A DNA stretch of 64,000 bases from Streptomyces taklimakanensis (GTDB lineage: Bacteria > Actinomycetota > Actinomycetes > Streptomycetales > Streptomycetaceae). Where the stretch lies: the NCBI RefSeq assembly GCF_009709575.1, contig NZ_WIXO01000001.1:1054001-1118000 (forward strand), written 5' to 3'. Each line of letters begins with the position of its first letter. The first letter of the stretch is position 1. A program made the position numbers and the translations under genes. The notes under the pieces were generated by a model. That model did no database searches. It was given only the letters and a program-made list of their open reading frames with translations, and was not told where the DNA came from. Positions 18,099 to 32,542 of the stretch are shown one piece after another.

Positions 18099-19550
18099 TC
18101 ACGCCTCGCCGGTGTGGACCTGGAAGGCGGCCCGGCGCGCCGCTCTGGCCAGCGCCGGGTCCGGATGGGACGCGGCGAGCGCGACCAGCACCTGGACGGT
18201 GCGGGGGTGGCCGGTGGCCCGCACTTCCTCCAGGAGTTCGGGAACGCTGCCCTGCACCGCCGATTCCAGGTGTTCCACCAGCACCCGTCCCTCGCCGTGG
18301 TCGGCGACGGCCGCGGCGGTGTCCACCCACAGCCAGGTGGCCTCCTGCCGGGTGAGCACTCCCGGGGCCCCGTCCGCCAGGTCGGCGGGGTCGGCTCCGT
18401 CGTGCTCGGCGAGCCAGAGCAGGGCGTAGGGGCGCAGGGTCGGCTCCTGGGCCACCCGGCGGACGGACGGCTCGGCCGGCGCGCCCACGACGCGCAGCGC
18501 CTCGAAGGCCAGACCGCGGATGAGGGCGTCCTCCCCACGCGCCGCGTCCAGGAGTTCGGCGACGGCCGGACCGGTGGGTCGGGCGGCCAGCCAGGCGCGG
18601 TACTCGGCGCGGGCCTCCCCGGGCGAGAGCCGGGCACAGCCGCGCAGCATGTCCTCGGCGGGCCGTTCGATGTTCCCGGCGGGGCTCTGGGCGGCGACGC
18701 AGATCTGCTCCAGCTTCACCCACACCGCCCAGTTGCCCAGCGGGGTGAGCACCGCCTGCCCGGGACGGCCCCTCTCGTCCTCGGCGCAGCGGGTGAGCGC
18801 CCCGACGGAGGCGAGTCCGTCCAGCGCCCAGTCCAGCAACGTCGGCAGGTCCCGCGCGGCGCCGGCACCGCCTCCCGCGCCCGGGGGCCTTCCCCCGGCG
18901 GAACCCGTGGGGGCCTTCGCGGGGGCCCCCTCCGAACCGTCCGCGGGCGGGTCGGACACCGGGGTGCCGTCGCGTTCGGCGCGGAGCTCCTCGATGCGTC
19001 GCCGCAACAGGTCGAGCAGGACCGGTACGGTCACCGGCCCGGAGGACAGGTGCATCACGGACAGGAACTGCGGTGCCGCCACGACGACCTCGCCCACCGC
19101 CGCCGGGTCGGCGTCGGCGGGAGCCGGATGGGCCAGCGACCAGGCGTCGAAGAGGGCGACCCAACCGCGCAGCACGGCGGAGTCGTCACGGTCCCAGGCG
19201 CGCAGCCGCCAGCCGGGCACGGCGGTGCCGTCGTGCAGCTCGATGAGGCCGGCGAGGCGGGCGCGGTCCCAGTGGAGGGGCACCTGCTCCACCGGTATGC
19301 GCAGCTCGGCCGCCGCCCGTTCGGCGTCCGTCACCGGCGACAGACCGGTGCCCTCCGCCCAGCGGGCGAGGCGTACGGCCTCGCTGAGGCAGGCCCGTGC
19401 CTGACGGGCCAGTTGGTCACGGGGAGGCACCCCCTCGGGGGGCCGTGGCGCACTCCGCCGGCGGCGCGAGCCCACGGCTCGGCGCGCGGCGGCGAGAGGC
19501 TGTCGGGAAACGAGGCGCAGCCGGGTGTCTCGCGGAGTACGGGACGTCAC
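18099..19550 (-). CDS. Hypothetical protein, helical-repeat-like C-terminal half
   Basis: 483 residues from GTG 19550, a start chosen because upstream coding overlaps the hydrolase; it has only a weak ribosome-binding site. No catalytic motif is recognised. The N-terminal 40 residues are Arg-rich. Residues 45-180 look like a folded alpha-helical region, followed by a Gly/Pro/Ala linker. The C-terminal half has helix pairs (LAFEALRVVGAPAEPSVRRVA.., HPRTVQVLVALAASHP..) reminiscent of HEAT-type repeats. It is probably co-transcribed with the alpha/beta hydrolase 53 nt upstream. Confidence 0.75.
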   Translation of the reverse strand: MTSRTPRDTRLRLVSRQPLAAARRAVGSRRRRSAPRPPEGVPPRDQLARQARACLSEAVRLARWAEGTGLSPVTDAERAAAELRIPVEQVPLHWDRARLAGLIELHDGTAVPGWRLRAWDRDDSAVLRGWVALFDAWSLAHPAPADADPAAVGEVVVAAPQFLSVMHLSSGPVTVPVLLDLLRRRIEELRAERDGTPVSDPPADGSEGAPAKAPTGSAGGRPPGAGGGAGAARDLPTLLDWALDGLASVGALTRCAEDERGRPGQAVLTPLGNWAVWVKLEQICVAAQSPAGNIERPAEDMLRGCARLSPGEARAEYRAWLAARPTGPAVAELLDAARGEDALIRGLAFEALRVVGAPAEPSVRRVAQEPTLRPYALLWLAEHDGADPADLADGAPGVLTRQEATWLWVDTAAAVADHGEGRVLVEHLESAVQGSVPELLEEVRATGHPRTVQVLVALAASHPDPALARAARRAAFQVHTGEA

Positions 19551-19603
19551 GGGAGCAGTGTTGTTGATGACGGCCCGAAAGCCCAAACGGCCCCGGTCCG
19601 ACC

Positions 19604-20737
19604 TCACATGAGCGGCGTCAGGAACCGGCGCAGCGCCTCCTCGTAGCGGCGCGGGTCGGCGTTCCACATGGCGGCGTGCGGGGCTTGTCGGACGATGTGC
19701 AACGACACCAGGTCGGGCCGCCGTTCGGCCAGTTCGCGGGAGGGTTCCCAGGGCGCGACGGTGTCGTCGGGGCCGTGGAGGAGGAGCGTGGGAAGCTCCA
19801 GCGTCGCGGGGTCGGCCACCTCCGGACGGGGCCGGTGGTCCAACCGTGCGCGGCCCTGTGCGGCGCGCACCGCCAGCGGCAGCAGCGGCCCGGGGACGTG
19901 GCGGGCGGCGGCCAGGGAGCGCAGGGTCGCCCGCCAGTCGAGCACGGGCGAGTCCAGGATCAGTCCCCTGACGCGGTCGCGGACCGGGGAGTTCGCCGCG
20001 GCGCGCAGCGCCATGGTGGCTCCGGTGGACCAGCCGTACAGGACGACGCCCCTCGCGCCGTGGTCCGCGGCGTGGCGGATCGCGGCGTCCAGGTCGCGCC
20101 ACTCGGAGTCGCCCAGGTGTCCGGTGCCGTCGGGGGACCGGGGCGCTCCCGGGTCGCCCCGGTAGGCCGGGACGAGCACCGGCAGGCCCAGGTCGTGGAG
20201 GAAGGGCAGGACGTTCAGGGGGTGCTCGCGCGTGGCGCCCAGGCCGTGCACGGCGATCACCCAGATGTCGCGGAGGGCCGGCAGGTACCACGCGGGCAGG
20301 GCACCGAGTTCGCCGGGGATCTCCACGTCCGTGTGGTCCAGGCCGAGGGCGTCGCGCGGGTTGCCGGTGTGCAACTGCGGGGTCAGGCGCACCCGGTCGC
20401 CGGTGGCGAGCCGGCCGCGGTCGACGCGTTCCAGCCGCCGCACCACGGTGTCGGCGGTGGTGGGCAGGTCGAGCACGGGACCGACGACGGCGTGCCGGCC
20501 CGGCCCGGTGAGCGCGTAGGTGCCCGGTAGCCGGGTGGCCGGTGAACGGGTCAGGGTGATCCGTCCCGCGGCGGTGGCGTGCACCGTCAGCGACGGACCC
20601 TGGAAGCCGGCGGGCAGGGAACGGCCGGAGGACGGCCGGAGGGCGGAGACGGCCGCGTACCGGCCGGCCACGACCGCGGCCGTGCCGGTGCCGAGCAGGG
20701 TGGTGGCGGTCAGCATCGCCGTTTTGCGCAGACTCAT
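19604..20737 (-). CDS. Alpha/beta hydrolase with N-terminal membrane anchor
   Basis: 377 residues. N-terminal hydrophobic segment KTAMLTATTLLGTGTAAVVAG, likely a signal anchor or signal peptide, then an alpha/beta-hydrolase fold. The nucleophile elbow is GWSTGA, preceded by VIAVHGLGATREH (oxyanion region), with LLHGPDDTVAPWEPS as the acid region and a C-terminal APHAAMWNADPRRY His. This fits a serine hydrolase of the lysophospholipase/BAAT-like type; the substrate is unknown. ATG 20735-20737 (MSLRKTAM) is the start. Confidence 0.85.
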   Translation of the reverse strand: MSLRKTAMLTATTLLGTGTAAVVAGRYAAVSALRPSSGRSLPAGFQGPSLTVHATAAGRITLTRSPATRLPGTYALTGPGRHAVVGPVLDLPTTADTVVRRLERVDRGRLATGDRVRLTPQLHTGNPRDALGLDHTDVEIPGELGALPAWYLPALRDIWVIAVHGLGATREHPLNVLPFLHDLGLPVLVPAYRGDPGAPRSPDGTGHLGDSEWRDLDAAIRHAADHGARGVVLYGWSTGATMALRAAANSPVRDRVRGLILDSPVLDWRATLRSLAAARHVPGPLLPLAVRAAQGRARLDHRPRPEVADPATLELPTLLLHGPDDTVAPWEPSRELAERRPDLVSLHIVRQAPHAAMWNADPRRYEEALRRFLTPLM

Positions 20738-20858
20738 CCTGCCCAGGATGGCGGGACGACGGCGATCGGGCCAGTGGGGCGCCCCCGGCGCGCCCCCGGC
20801 GGGCGGGCGCGGCGGTGCCCTCCCGGACCCGGTGGCGGAGCGCGGTGGCGCGGGCCGC

Positions 20859-21542
20859 TCAGTCGGGCTGCCCGTAGCCGCGCAGTCGTTCGGCGACGCG
20901 GTCCAGTTCCGCGGGCGACAGCAGGGAGGGGGTGTGGTTCGGCACGGAGGCGGCGGCGAGCCAGACCCGGCACGTCCACTCCAGTTGGGCGGTGGCGTCG
21001 TACGCCCGGCGGAGGCCGTCGGCGTACACCAGCGTGCCGTGGTTGCGCAGCAGGCAGCCACTGCGGCCGCGCAGGGCCTCCAGGGCTCCCGCGGCCAGCT
21101 CCTCGCTGCCGTAGGTGGCGTACGGGGCGACACGCACCGGGCCGCCCAGCGCGGCGATCGCGTAGTGGATCGCGGGGAGTTCGTCGACGAGCGTGGAGAC
21201 GGCGGTGGCGTGCACCGCGTGGGTGTGGACGATCGCCCTCGCGTCGGTGGCGCGGTAGACCGCCAGGTGCATGGGCAGTTCGCTGGTGGGCAGCAGGTCC
21301 CCGGCCACCCGCCGGCCCGCCAGGTCGACCGCGCACAACTCGTCCGGCCCGAGCCGGTCGTAGGGCACTCCGCTGGGTGTGACCAGGACGGTGTCGTCCA
21401 CCCGCACCGAGACGTTCCCCGAGGTGCCGACGACCAGTCCGTCGACCACCGTCCTGCGGGCCGTCTCCACCAGTTCGTCCCAGGCGTCGCTCCAGGCGTC
21501 GCTCCAGGCGTCGGTCCGGGCATCGGTCCGGGTCGGCCGCAT
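20859..21542 (-). CDS. Class II aldolase/adducin family protein
   Basis: 227 residues. Zn-dependent class II aldolase fold related to fuculose/ribulose-phosphate aldolases: GTSGNVSVR, VTPSGVPYDRLGPDEL, metal-binding IVHTHAVHATAVS and a later LLRNHGTLV. The N-terminus begins MRPTRTDARTDAW and then repeats SDAW, encoded by tandem 12-bp repeats. ATG 21542 has GGAGGTGG upstream, but CCTCC-GCC-GGAGG (21552-21564) could fold and hide it. Substrate is unknown and no kinase or isomerase partner lies nearby. Confidence 0.85.
   Translation of the reverse strand: MRPTRTDARTDAWSDAWSDAWDELVETARRTVVDGLVVGTSGNVSVRVDDTVLVTPSGVPYDRLGPDELCAVDLAGRRVAGDLLPTSELPMHLAVYRATDARAIVHTHAVHATAVSTLVDELPAIHYAIAALGGPVRVAPYATYGSEELAAGALEALRGRSGCLLRNHGTLVYADGLRRAYDATAQLEWTCRVWLAAASVPNHTPSLLSPAELDRVAERLRGYGQPD
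21481..21531 (-). repeat. 12-bp tandem repeats in the aldolase N-terminus
   Basis: Four 12-bp units beginning at 21481, 21493, 21505 and 21517 (CAGGCGTCGCTC with drift). In frame they encode DAWS-type repeats, so copy-number change would not disrupt the gene. Confidence 0.8.
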
Positions 21543-21693
21543 CCGTGTCCACCTCCGGCGGAGGACTGTAGCGCGGCGACGGCGGCACGGGGGGGGGCGC
21601 CCCGGGCGTTCGAGCGCCGGGTGGGGCGTTCGGGTACCTCATCGCGCGCTCCTGCGCACACAGGTTCCGTGAGACACCATGAATCCGTTCTCA

Positions 21694-21715
21694 GTTCACC
21701 TTGCGTTCACCCGAG
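21694..21715 (+). promoter_or_regulatory. PHO box upstream of pit
   Basis: Two direct units, each starting GTTCACC, at 21694 and 21705. The 11-bp spacing is the classic streptomycete PhoP-binding direct repeat. It lies 50 bp before the pit start. The expected effect is phosphate-dependent regulation by PhoR-PhoP. Confidence 0.75.
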
Positions 21716-21764
21716 GTCCCTACGTTCGCCGAGTACCGCCCCTTCGACTGATTGCCTGGGTGAG

Positions 21765-23024
<1,260 letters not shown>

Positions 23025-23103
23025 GGCACCGACCCGCCACATCCCCCCGTCCCGTACCCACGCGGATCCCGCACGGGTCGTAAGTCGCAAAGGAAGAAGC
23101 ACC

Positions 23104-23319
23104 ATGGACATCGACTGGGCCGCTCTCGGCCAGGTCTTCGGGGTCAGCCTCGTGATGACGGTCGGCCTGGTGGGCGTGTTCACCCTGGGCATCATCGGCT
23201 CCGCCGGCGGACGCAGGGCCTCGGCCGGCACCACGTCCCCGGCCCGTCTCGGCTCCTACGCCTGCTACGCCCTGTGCGCGGCGGCCGTGGCCTACGGCAT
23301 CTACATCATCGCGGCCTGA
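23104..23319 (+). CDS. Small membrane protein downstream of pit
   Basis: 71 residues, two membrane helices (about 10-32 and 50-70) separated by a short Gly/Arg/Ser loop. No known motif. It begins 79 nt after pit with AAAGGAAG upstream of ATG 23104. Its conserved location suggests an accessory role with Pit, but this is only inferred from adjacency. Confidence 0.75.
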   Translation: MDIDWAALGQVFGVSLVMTVGLVGVFTLGIIGSAGGRRASAGTTSPARLGSYACYALCAAAVAYGIYIIAA

Positions 23320-23399
23320 GTCCGGGCCCCGCCTCCGCTCCTTCCGCCGCCCACGGGCGGGGTCGGGGCGTCGAGGGGGCTCCCCGGACGGGCAGAGCG

Positions 23400-23440
23400 C
23401 CGAACGGGCGCCCGGCGGACGACGCCGGGCGCCCGTTCGG
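23400..23440. terminator. Long perfect terminator hairpin
   Basis: CGAACGGGCGCCCGGCG (23401-23417) pairs exactly with 23423-23439, extendable by one C-G pair, with loop GACGA. It is followed by TGTTCC. It isolates the pit transcript from the cobalamin operon. Confidence 0.85.
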
Positions 23441-23544
23441 TGTTCCGGGCGCGCGCCTCGTACCGCGCGCCGACGGGCGCGCACCGCGCACACCGCGTCC
23501 GTGTGCGCTTCCGCACAGTGCGCCGTCGCAGGTCATCGCCGAGT

Positions 23545-23730
23545 TGACGCGTCCCCGTGGGCGTGGTGGACTTCCCGTTGCCCAACGGCGGCAGGAGAGG
23601 AAGCCGGTGCGAATCCGGCGCGGTCCCGCCACTGTCACCGGGGAGCGCCCCCCACCCAGCGTCACGGCCCGTACATCGGGTTGGAAGGCCGGGGGAAGCG
23701 CCGATCCGGGAGCCAGGAGACTCTCGCCGC
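23545..23730 (+). ncRNA. Cobalamin (B12) riboswitch
   Basis: The aptamer core is clear: GGAAGCCGGTGCGAATCCGG (23609-23628), then GCGGTCCCGCCACTGT, and the B12 box AGCCAGGAGACTCTC (23711-23725). The outer boundaries are approximate. A short CAGGG/CCCTG hairpin follows. Cobalamin binding would be expected to repress the downstream cob operon, probably at translation. A 25-codon ORF lies between it and cobD. Confidence 0.92.
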
Positions 23731-23775
23731 CGGTCACGTCGAGCCAGGGCGAGGACCCTGAGTGAGGACACCGCC

Positions 23776-23853
23776 ATGCACGGCAGCCTGCCCGCGTTCA
23801 CACCCCCACGTTCCCCAGCACACGGAACCCCACGAGGTGTGACGGCCCGCTGA
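23776..23853 (+). CDS. Candidate 25-aa leader ORF before cobD
   Basis: ATG 23776 to TGA 23853 encodes MHGSLPAFTPPRSPAHG and 8 more residues ending TAR. It has a good Shine-Dalgarno-like GTGAGGA about 7 nt upstream, while cobD (ATG 23858, 4 nt after this stop) has none. The riboswitch could therefore control this ORF, with cobD coupled to it. It is too short for codon evidence, so treat as a candidate. Confidence 0.4.
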   Translation: MHGSLPAFTPPRSPAHGTPRGVTAR

Positions 23854-23857
23854 CACG

Positions 23858-24931
23858 ATGCGTGCCCACCGCACCCACCACGCGGCAGTCGTCTCCCCGG
23901 CCACCGTCACCTCCTCTCCCGACCCGACCGGTTCCACGGAACCCGCCCCACCCGGCCCCGGCGCGGGCCGGGCCTACGGGATGCTGCTGGGACACCTGCT
24001 CGACCTGGTCGTCGGCGACCCCCGCCGCGGGCACCCCGTCGCCGCCTTCGGACGTGCCGCCGCAGCGGTCGAGCGCCTGCTGTGGCGCGACCACCGCGGC
24101 GCGGGCGCCCTGTACACCGCCGTGTGCGCGGGCGGCGCCACGGCCGCCGCGGCGGTGCTGGAGCGCGCCGCGCGCCGGTCCCCCACCGCCCGCACCACGG
24201 TGACGGCCGCCGCCACCTGGTCGGTGCTCGGCGGCAGCGGCCTGGCGCGCGAGGCCCGGACGATCGCCGCCGCGCTGGAGTCGGGCGACGTGGAGGCCGC
24301 GCGCGCCCGACTGCCGCACCTGTGCGGCCGGGACCCGCGGGCGCTGGACGCCGACGGCATCGCCCGCGCGGTGGTGGAGTCCGTCGCCGAGAACACCTCC
24401 GACGCCGTGGTGGGCGCGCTGGTGTGGGGGGCGGCCGCGGGCGTGCCGGGACTGGTCGGCTTCCGCGCCGTCAACACCCTGGACGCGATGGTGGGCCACC
24501 GTTCACCGCGCCATCTGCGCTTCGGCTGGGCCTCGGCCCGGCTGGACGACGTCGCGGGCCGGCCCGGTTCCCGGCTGACCGCGCTGCTGGCCGTCCTCGC
24601 CGGTCCGAACCCGCGCGGCGCGGTGGACGCCTGGCGCGCGGACGCCCACCGCCACCCCAGCCCCAACGCGGGTGTGGTGGAGGCCGCGTTCGCGGGCGCG
24701 CTGGGCGTGCGGTTGGGCGGGCCGCTGTCGTACGGGGGGCGGGTCGAGCACCGTCCGGTGCTCAACGCCTCCGGCCGCCCGGTGCGCGCGGCGGACATCG
24801 AGCGTGCGGTGCGGCTGTCGCGCCGGGTGGGCGCGTTGGCCCTGGTGCTGTGCGCCGGCGCCGGCGCGCTGCGGGAGAGGGGAGCCGCCCGCCGGGCGGC
24901 TCGTCGGAAGGCCCCGGGGAGGGCACGGTGA
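23858..24931 (+). CDS. cobD: Adenosylcobinamide-phosphate synthase CobD (CbiB)
   Basis: 357 residues. Membrane enzyme that attaches aminopropanol (or its phosphate) to adenosylcobyric acid. CbiB-family features: [69 protein letters not shown] and [11 protein letters not shown]. Several hydrophobic segments are visible. The ATG at 23858 adds a Pro-rich 40-residue N-terminus; a shorter version from ATG 23981 is possible. It overlaps cobQ (GTGA). First long gene after the riboswitch. Confidence 0.9.
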   Translation: MRAHRTHHAAVVSPATVTSSPDPTGSTEPAPPGPGAGRAYGMLLGHLLDLVVGDPRRGHPVAAFGRAAAAVERLLWRDHRGAGALYTAVCAGGATAAAAVLERAARRSPTARTTVTAAATWSVLGGSGLAREARTIAAALESGDVEAARARLPHLCGRDPRALDADGIARAVVESVAENTSDAVVGALVWGAAAGVPGLVGFRAVNTLDAMVGHRSPRHLRFGWASARLDDVAGRPGSRLTALLAVLAGPNPRGAVDAWRADAHRHPSPNAGVVEAAFAGALGVRLGGPLSYGGRVEHRPVLNASGRPVRAADIERAVRLSRRVGALALVLCAGAGALRERGAARRAARRKAPGRAR

Positions 24932-26487
24932 CGGACACGGTGACGAGCGGCCCGCGGAGCGCCGCGGCGGGCGTTCCGGCGGGCGGCGGCCTGCTGGTGG
25001 CGGGGACGACCTCGGACGCGGGCAAGAGCGTGGTCACGGCCGGCATCTGCCGTTGGCTGGCCCGCGCGGGCGTGAAGGTGGCGCCGTTCAAGGCGCAGAA
25101 CATGTCGCTGAACTCCTTCGTCACCCGCGACGGCGCCGAGATCGGCCGCGCCCAGGCCATGCAGGCCGCCGCGGCCGGGGTGGAGCCGAGCGCGCTGATG
25201 AACCCGGTGCTGCTCAAGCCCGGCGGGGACCGCACCAGCCAGGTGGTGCTGCTGGGAAGACCGGTGGGCGAGCTGAGCGCCCGCGGGTACCACGCGGGGC
25301 GGCAGGAGAGGCTGCTGGGCACGGTCACCGAGTGCCTGGCCGAGCTGCGGCGCACCCACGACGCGGTGATCTGCGAGGGCGCCGGCAGCCCGGCCGAGAT
25401 CAACCTGCGGCGCACCGACATCGTCAACATGGGTCTGGCCCGCGCCGCCCGACTGCCGGTCGTGGTGGTCGGCGACATCGACCGGGGCGGCGTCTTCGCC
25501 TCGCTCTTCGGTACCACCGCGCTGCTGTCGGCCGAGGACCAGGCGCTGGTGGCGGGCTACGTCGTCAACAAGTTCCGCGGCGACGTGGCCCTGCTCCGGC
25601 CGGGCCTGGAGATGCTGCGGGGCCTGACCGGACGACCGGTGCTGGGCGTCCTTCCGTACGCGCACGGGCTGGGCATCGACGAGGAGGACGGCCTGCGACT
25701 GTCGCTGCGCGGCACGGTGCGCGAGTCGTCCGTGGCACCGCCGCACGGCCGGGACGTGCTGCGGGTGGCGGTGGTGCCCGTTCCGTTGATGTCGAACTTC
25801 ACGGACGTGGACGCGCTGGCGGCCGAGCCGGGCGTGGTGGTGCGCTTCACCGACCGCCCCGAGGAACTGGCCGACGCCGACCTGGTGGTGGTTCCCGGCA
25901 CCCGGGGCACCGTCAAGGCCCTGGCCTGGTTGCGGGAGCGCGGGCTGGCCGACGCGCTGGCCCGGCGGGCCGCCGAGGGGCGCCCGGTCCTGGGGATCTG
26001 CGGCGGCTTCCAGATGCTGGGCGAGTGGATCGAGGACGAGGTGGAGTCCCGGGCCGGGACGGTCCGGGGGACGGGCCTGCTGCCGCTGCGGGTGCGGTTC
26101 GCCCCGGAGAAGACTCTGGCCCGGCCCGTCGGCGAGGCCCTGGGCGAGCGCGTGGAGGGCTACGAGATCCACCACGGCGTGGCCGAGGTGACGGGTGGGG
26201 ACGAGCCGTTCCTGGACGGTTGCCGCAGCGGCTCGGTGTGGGGCACGCACTGGCACGGGTCGCTGGAGAGCGACGGCTTCCGGCGCGCCTTCCTGCGGCG
26301 GGTGGCCGCCGACGCCGGGCGGGCGTTCGTCCCGGCTCCCGACACGTCGTTCGCCGCGCTGCGCGAGGAGCAGCTCGACCGGTTGGGCGATCTGGTGGAG
26401 GAACACGCCGACACCGCGGCGCTGCTGCGGCTGATCGAGAACGGCGCGCCGGAGGGCCTGCCGTTCGTACCACCGGGGTCGCCGTGA
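24928..26487 (+). CDS. cobQ: Cobyric acid synthase CobQ
   Basis: 519 residues. ATP- and glutamine-dependent amidation of adenosylcobyrinic acid a,c-diamide at four positions. The N-terminal P-loop-like [13 protein letters not shown] and [12 protein letters not shown] are characteristic of CobQ, as is [12 protein letters not shown]. The C-terminal glutaminase domain carries the nucleophile in [10 protein letters not shown] and the later EGYEIHHG. The start is GTG 24928, overlapping the cobD stop; its stop overlaps GTG 26484, a possible earlier start for cobN. Confidence 0.95.
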   Translation: MTDTVTSGPRSAAAGVPAGGGLLVAGTTSDAGKSVVTAGICRWLARAGVKVAPFKAQNMSLNSFVTRDGAEIGRAQAMQAAAAGVEPSALMNPVLLKPGGDRTSQVVLLGRPVGELSARGYHAGRQERLLGTVTECLAELRRTHDAVICEGAGSPAEINLRRTDIVNMGLARAARLPVVVVGDIDRGGVFASLFGTTALLSAEDQALVAGYVVNKFRGDVALLRPGLEMLRGLTGRPVLGVLPYAHGLGIDEEDGLRLSLRGTVRESSVAPPHGRDVLRVAVVPVPLMSNFTDVDALAAEPGVVVRFTDRPEELADADLVVVPGTRGTVKALAWLRERGLADALARRAAEGRPVLGICGGFQMLGEWIEDEVESRAGTVRGTGLLPLRVRFAPEKTLARPVGEALGERVEGYEIHHGVAEVTGGDEPFLDGCRSGSVWGTHWHGSLESDGFRRAFLRRVAADAGRAFVPAPDTSFAALREEQLDRLGDLVEEHADTAALLRLIENGAPEGLPFVPPGSP

Positions 26488-26561
26488 GCGGAGCGAACGA
26501 TACGACCGCCGTGAGCGGAGCGAACGATACGACCGCCGCAGGCGGAGCGAACGAGACGGAC
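26481..26561 (+). repeat. 27-bp tandem repeat at the cobQ-cobN junction
   Basis: Units begin at 26481 and 26508 (identical) and 26535 (diverged). The length is a multiple of three. From GTG 26484 the repeats are readable in the cobN frame as VSGANDTTA repeated, opening a 40-codon N-terminal extension of CobN. Confidence 0.9.
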
Positions 26562-26603
26562 CGAACGACCACGACGAAGGGCCTACGCACCGATGGGGGT
26601 TCG

Positions 26604-30298
<3,695 letters not shown>

Positions 30299-30302
<4 letters not shown>

Positions 30303-32542
30303 GCACCCCTGTCACCACCGGCACCGGCACCACCGGCACGGCGGACACCGCCGGGACCGCGGGGTCCCGGACGGGCTTTCCGTTCACCGCGGTCGTCGGA
30401 ATGGACGACCTGCGGTTGGCGCTGCTGCTGAACGCGGTCTCCCCGGCCGTCGGCGGCGTCCTGGTGCGCGGCGAGAAGGGAACGGCGAAGTCCACGGCCG
30501 TACGGGCGCTGGCCGCCCTGATGCCCGAGGTCGAGGTGGTCCCCGGCTGTCGCTTCTCCTGCGACCCGCACCGCCCCGACCCCGCCTGCCCGGACGGGCC
30601 GCACGGGGCGGGGCCCGGCGAGAGCCGGCCCGCGCGGATGGTGGAACTGCCGGTGGGCGCCTCGGAGGACCGGCTGGTGGGGGCGCTGGACATCGAGCGG
30701 GCCCTGTCGGAGGGCGTGAAGGCCTTCGAGCCGGGGCTGCTGGCCGCCGCGCACCGGGGCGTGCTCTACGTCGACGAGGTCAACCTGCTCCACGACCACC
30801 TGGTGGACCTGCTGCTGGACGCCGCCGCGATGGGCGCCTCGTACGTCGAGCGCGAGGGCGTCTCGGTGCGGCACGCCTCCCGCTTCCTCCTGGTCGGAAC
30901 GATGAACCCCGAGGAGGGGGAGCTGCGTCCGCAGCTGCTGGACCGCTTCGGACTGACCGTGGAGGTCACCGCCTCCCGCGAGCCGGACGAGCGGATGGAG
31001 GTCGTGCGGCGGCGCCTGGCGTACGACGAGGACCCGGCCGCCTTCGCCGCCCGTTGGGCCGGTGAGGAGACCGCGCTGCGGGAGCGGATCGCCGCGGCCC
31101 GCGCCCTGCTGCCGGCGGTGCGGCTGGGGGACGCCGCGCTGCGGCAGATCGCCGCGACCTGCGCGGCGTTCGAGGTGGACGGCATGCGGGCCGACATCGT
31201 GATGGCGCGCACCGCCGGCGCGCTGGCGGCCTGGGCGGGACGCACCGAGGTGCTCGCCGAGGACGTGCGGCAGGCCGCGCTGTTGGCGCTGCCGCACCGT
31301 CGGCGTCGCAACCCCTTCGACGCGCCCGGCCTCGACGAGGAGAAGCTGGACGAGACGCTGCGGCAGTACGGCGACGACGGGGAGGGGGACGACCCCGATC
31401 CGGACGGTCCCGACGGCGGTCCCGACGGCGGTCCCGGCGGTGGGCGGCCCCCGCGGGGCGGACCGGAGGAGTCCCCCGGCACCCCGGACTCCCCCGCCCC
31501 CTCCGATCCTTCCGATCCCTCCGCCTCCTCCGATCCCTCGCAGCCGTCCGAGCCGTCCGAGCCGTCCGTCCCGGAGCAGTCCCGCGGCGGCGGGCCCGGC
31601 CGGGAGGACGGCGAGGGGAGCGACCGCCGAGGCGGCACGGCCGGCGAGCGCACCCCCGCCCGCGCGGGCGAGCCGTTCCGCGCCCGCGCCCTGCACGTGC
31701 CCGGCGTGGGCGAGGGCGCGGCCGGGCGGCGCTCGCGGGCCCGCACCGCACAGGGCCGCACCACCGGCGCCCGCCGTCCCCGGGGCTCGCTGGGCAGGCT
31801 GCACCTGGCCGCGACCGTTCGGGCCGCTGCCCCGCACCAGCGGGCGCGGGGGCGTTCCGGGCCCGGCCTGGTGGTCCGCCGGGACGACCTGCGCGAGGCG
31901 GTGCGCGAGGGCCGCGAGTCCAACCTGGTGCTGTTCGTCGTGGACGCCTCCGGTTCGATGGCCGCTCGGCAGCGGATGGGCGCGGTCAAGGGCGCGGTGC
32001 TGTCGCTGCTGCTGGACGCCTACCAGCGCCGTGACAAGGTCGGTCTGATCACCTTCCGCGGGCGGGGCGCCGAGGTCGTCCTGCCGCCCACCTCCTCGGT
32101 GGACGCCGCGGCGGCGCGCCTGGAGTCGCTGCCCACCGGTGGCCGCACCCCGCTGGCCGCCGGGCTGCTGAAGGCCCGCGACGTGCTGCGGGTCGAGCGG
32201 TTGCGCGATCCCGCGCGACGTGCCCTGCTGGTGGCCGTCACCGACGGCCGGGCCACGGAGAAGGGGATGCCGCGAAGCGCGCCGGCCGACGGTGGCCGGG
32301 CGACGGGCGGAGCCGGGCCGCCGGCGCGGGCCCGGCAGGCGGCCCGGCTGCTGGCCGCCGACGGCACCGCGTCGGTGGTGGTCGACTGCGAGGCGGGGCC
32401 GGTGCGGCTGGGGCTGGCGGGCGCGCTCGCCGCCGAGTTGGGCGGGCCGGCGGTGACCCTGGAGGAGCTGCGCGCCGACACCGTGACCGGACTTGTCCGT
32501 TCCGTTCAGAATCCCGACCAGAGCCGCAGGAGGGCCGCGTAG
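30299..32542 (+). CDS. ChlI/ChlD-like chelatase AAA-VWA fusion subunit
   Basis: 747 residues. An AAA+ domain (about 25-350) with Walker A RGEKGTAKST, Walker B VLYVDEVNLL and sensor MNPEEGELRPQLLDRFG; a disordered Pro/Asp/Gly linker (about 360-480); and a C-terminal VWA domain with MIDAS DASGSMAARQ. It likely serves as the ATPase partner of CobN in cobalt insertion, in place of CobS/CobT, which are absent here. ATG 30299 overlaps the cobN stop. Short 9- and 12-bp repeats occur in the linker DNA (around 31408-31440 and 31545-31570). Confidence 0.88.

Noticed and set aside
21589..21597. Run of nine G residues as a phase-variable tract
   Set aside because: It lies between genes, not in a promoter spacer I can identify, and such runs are not unusual at this GC content.
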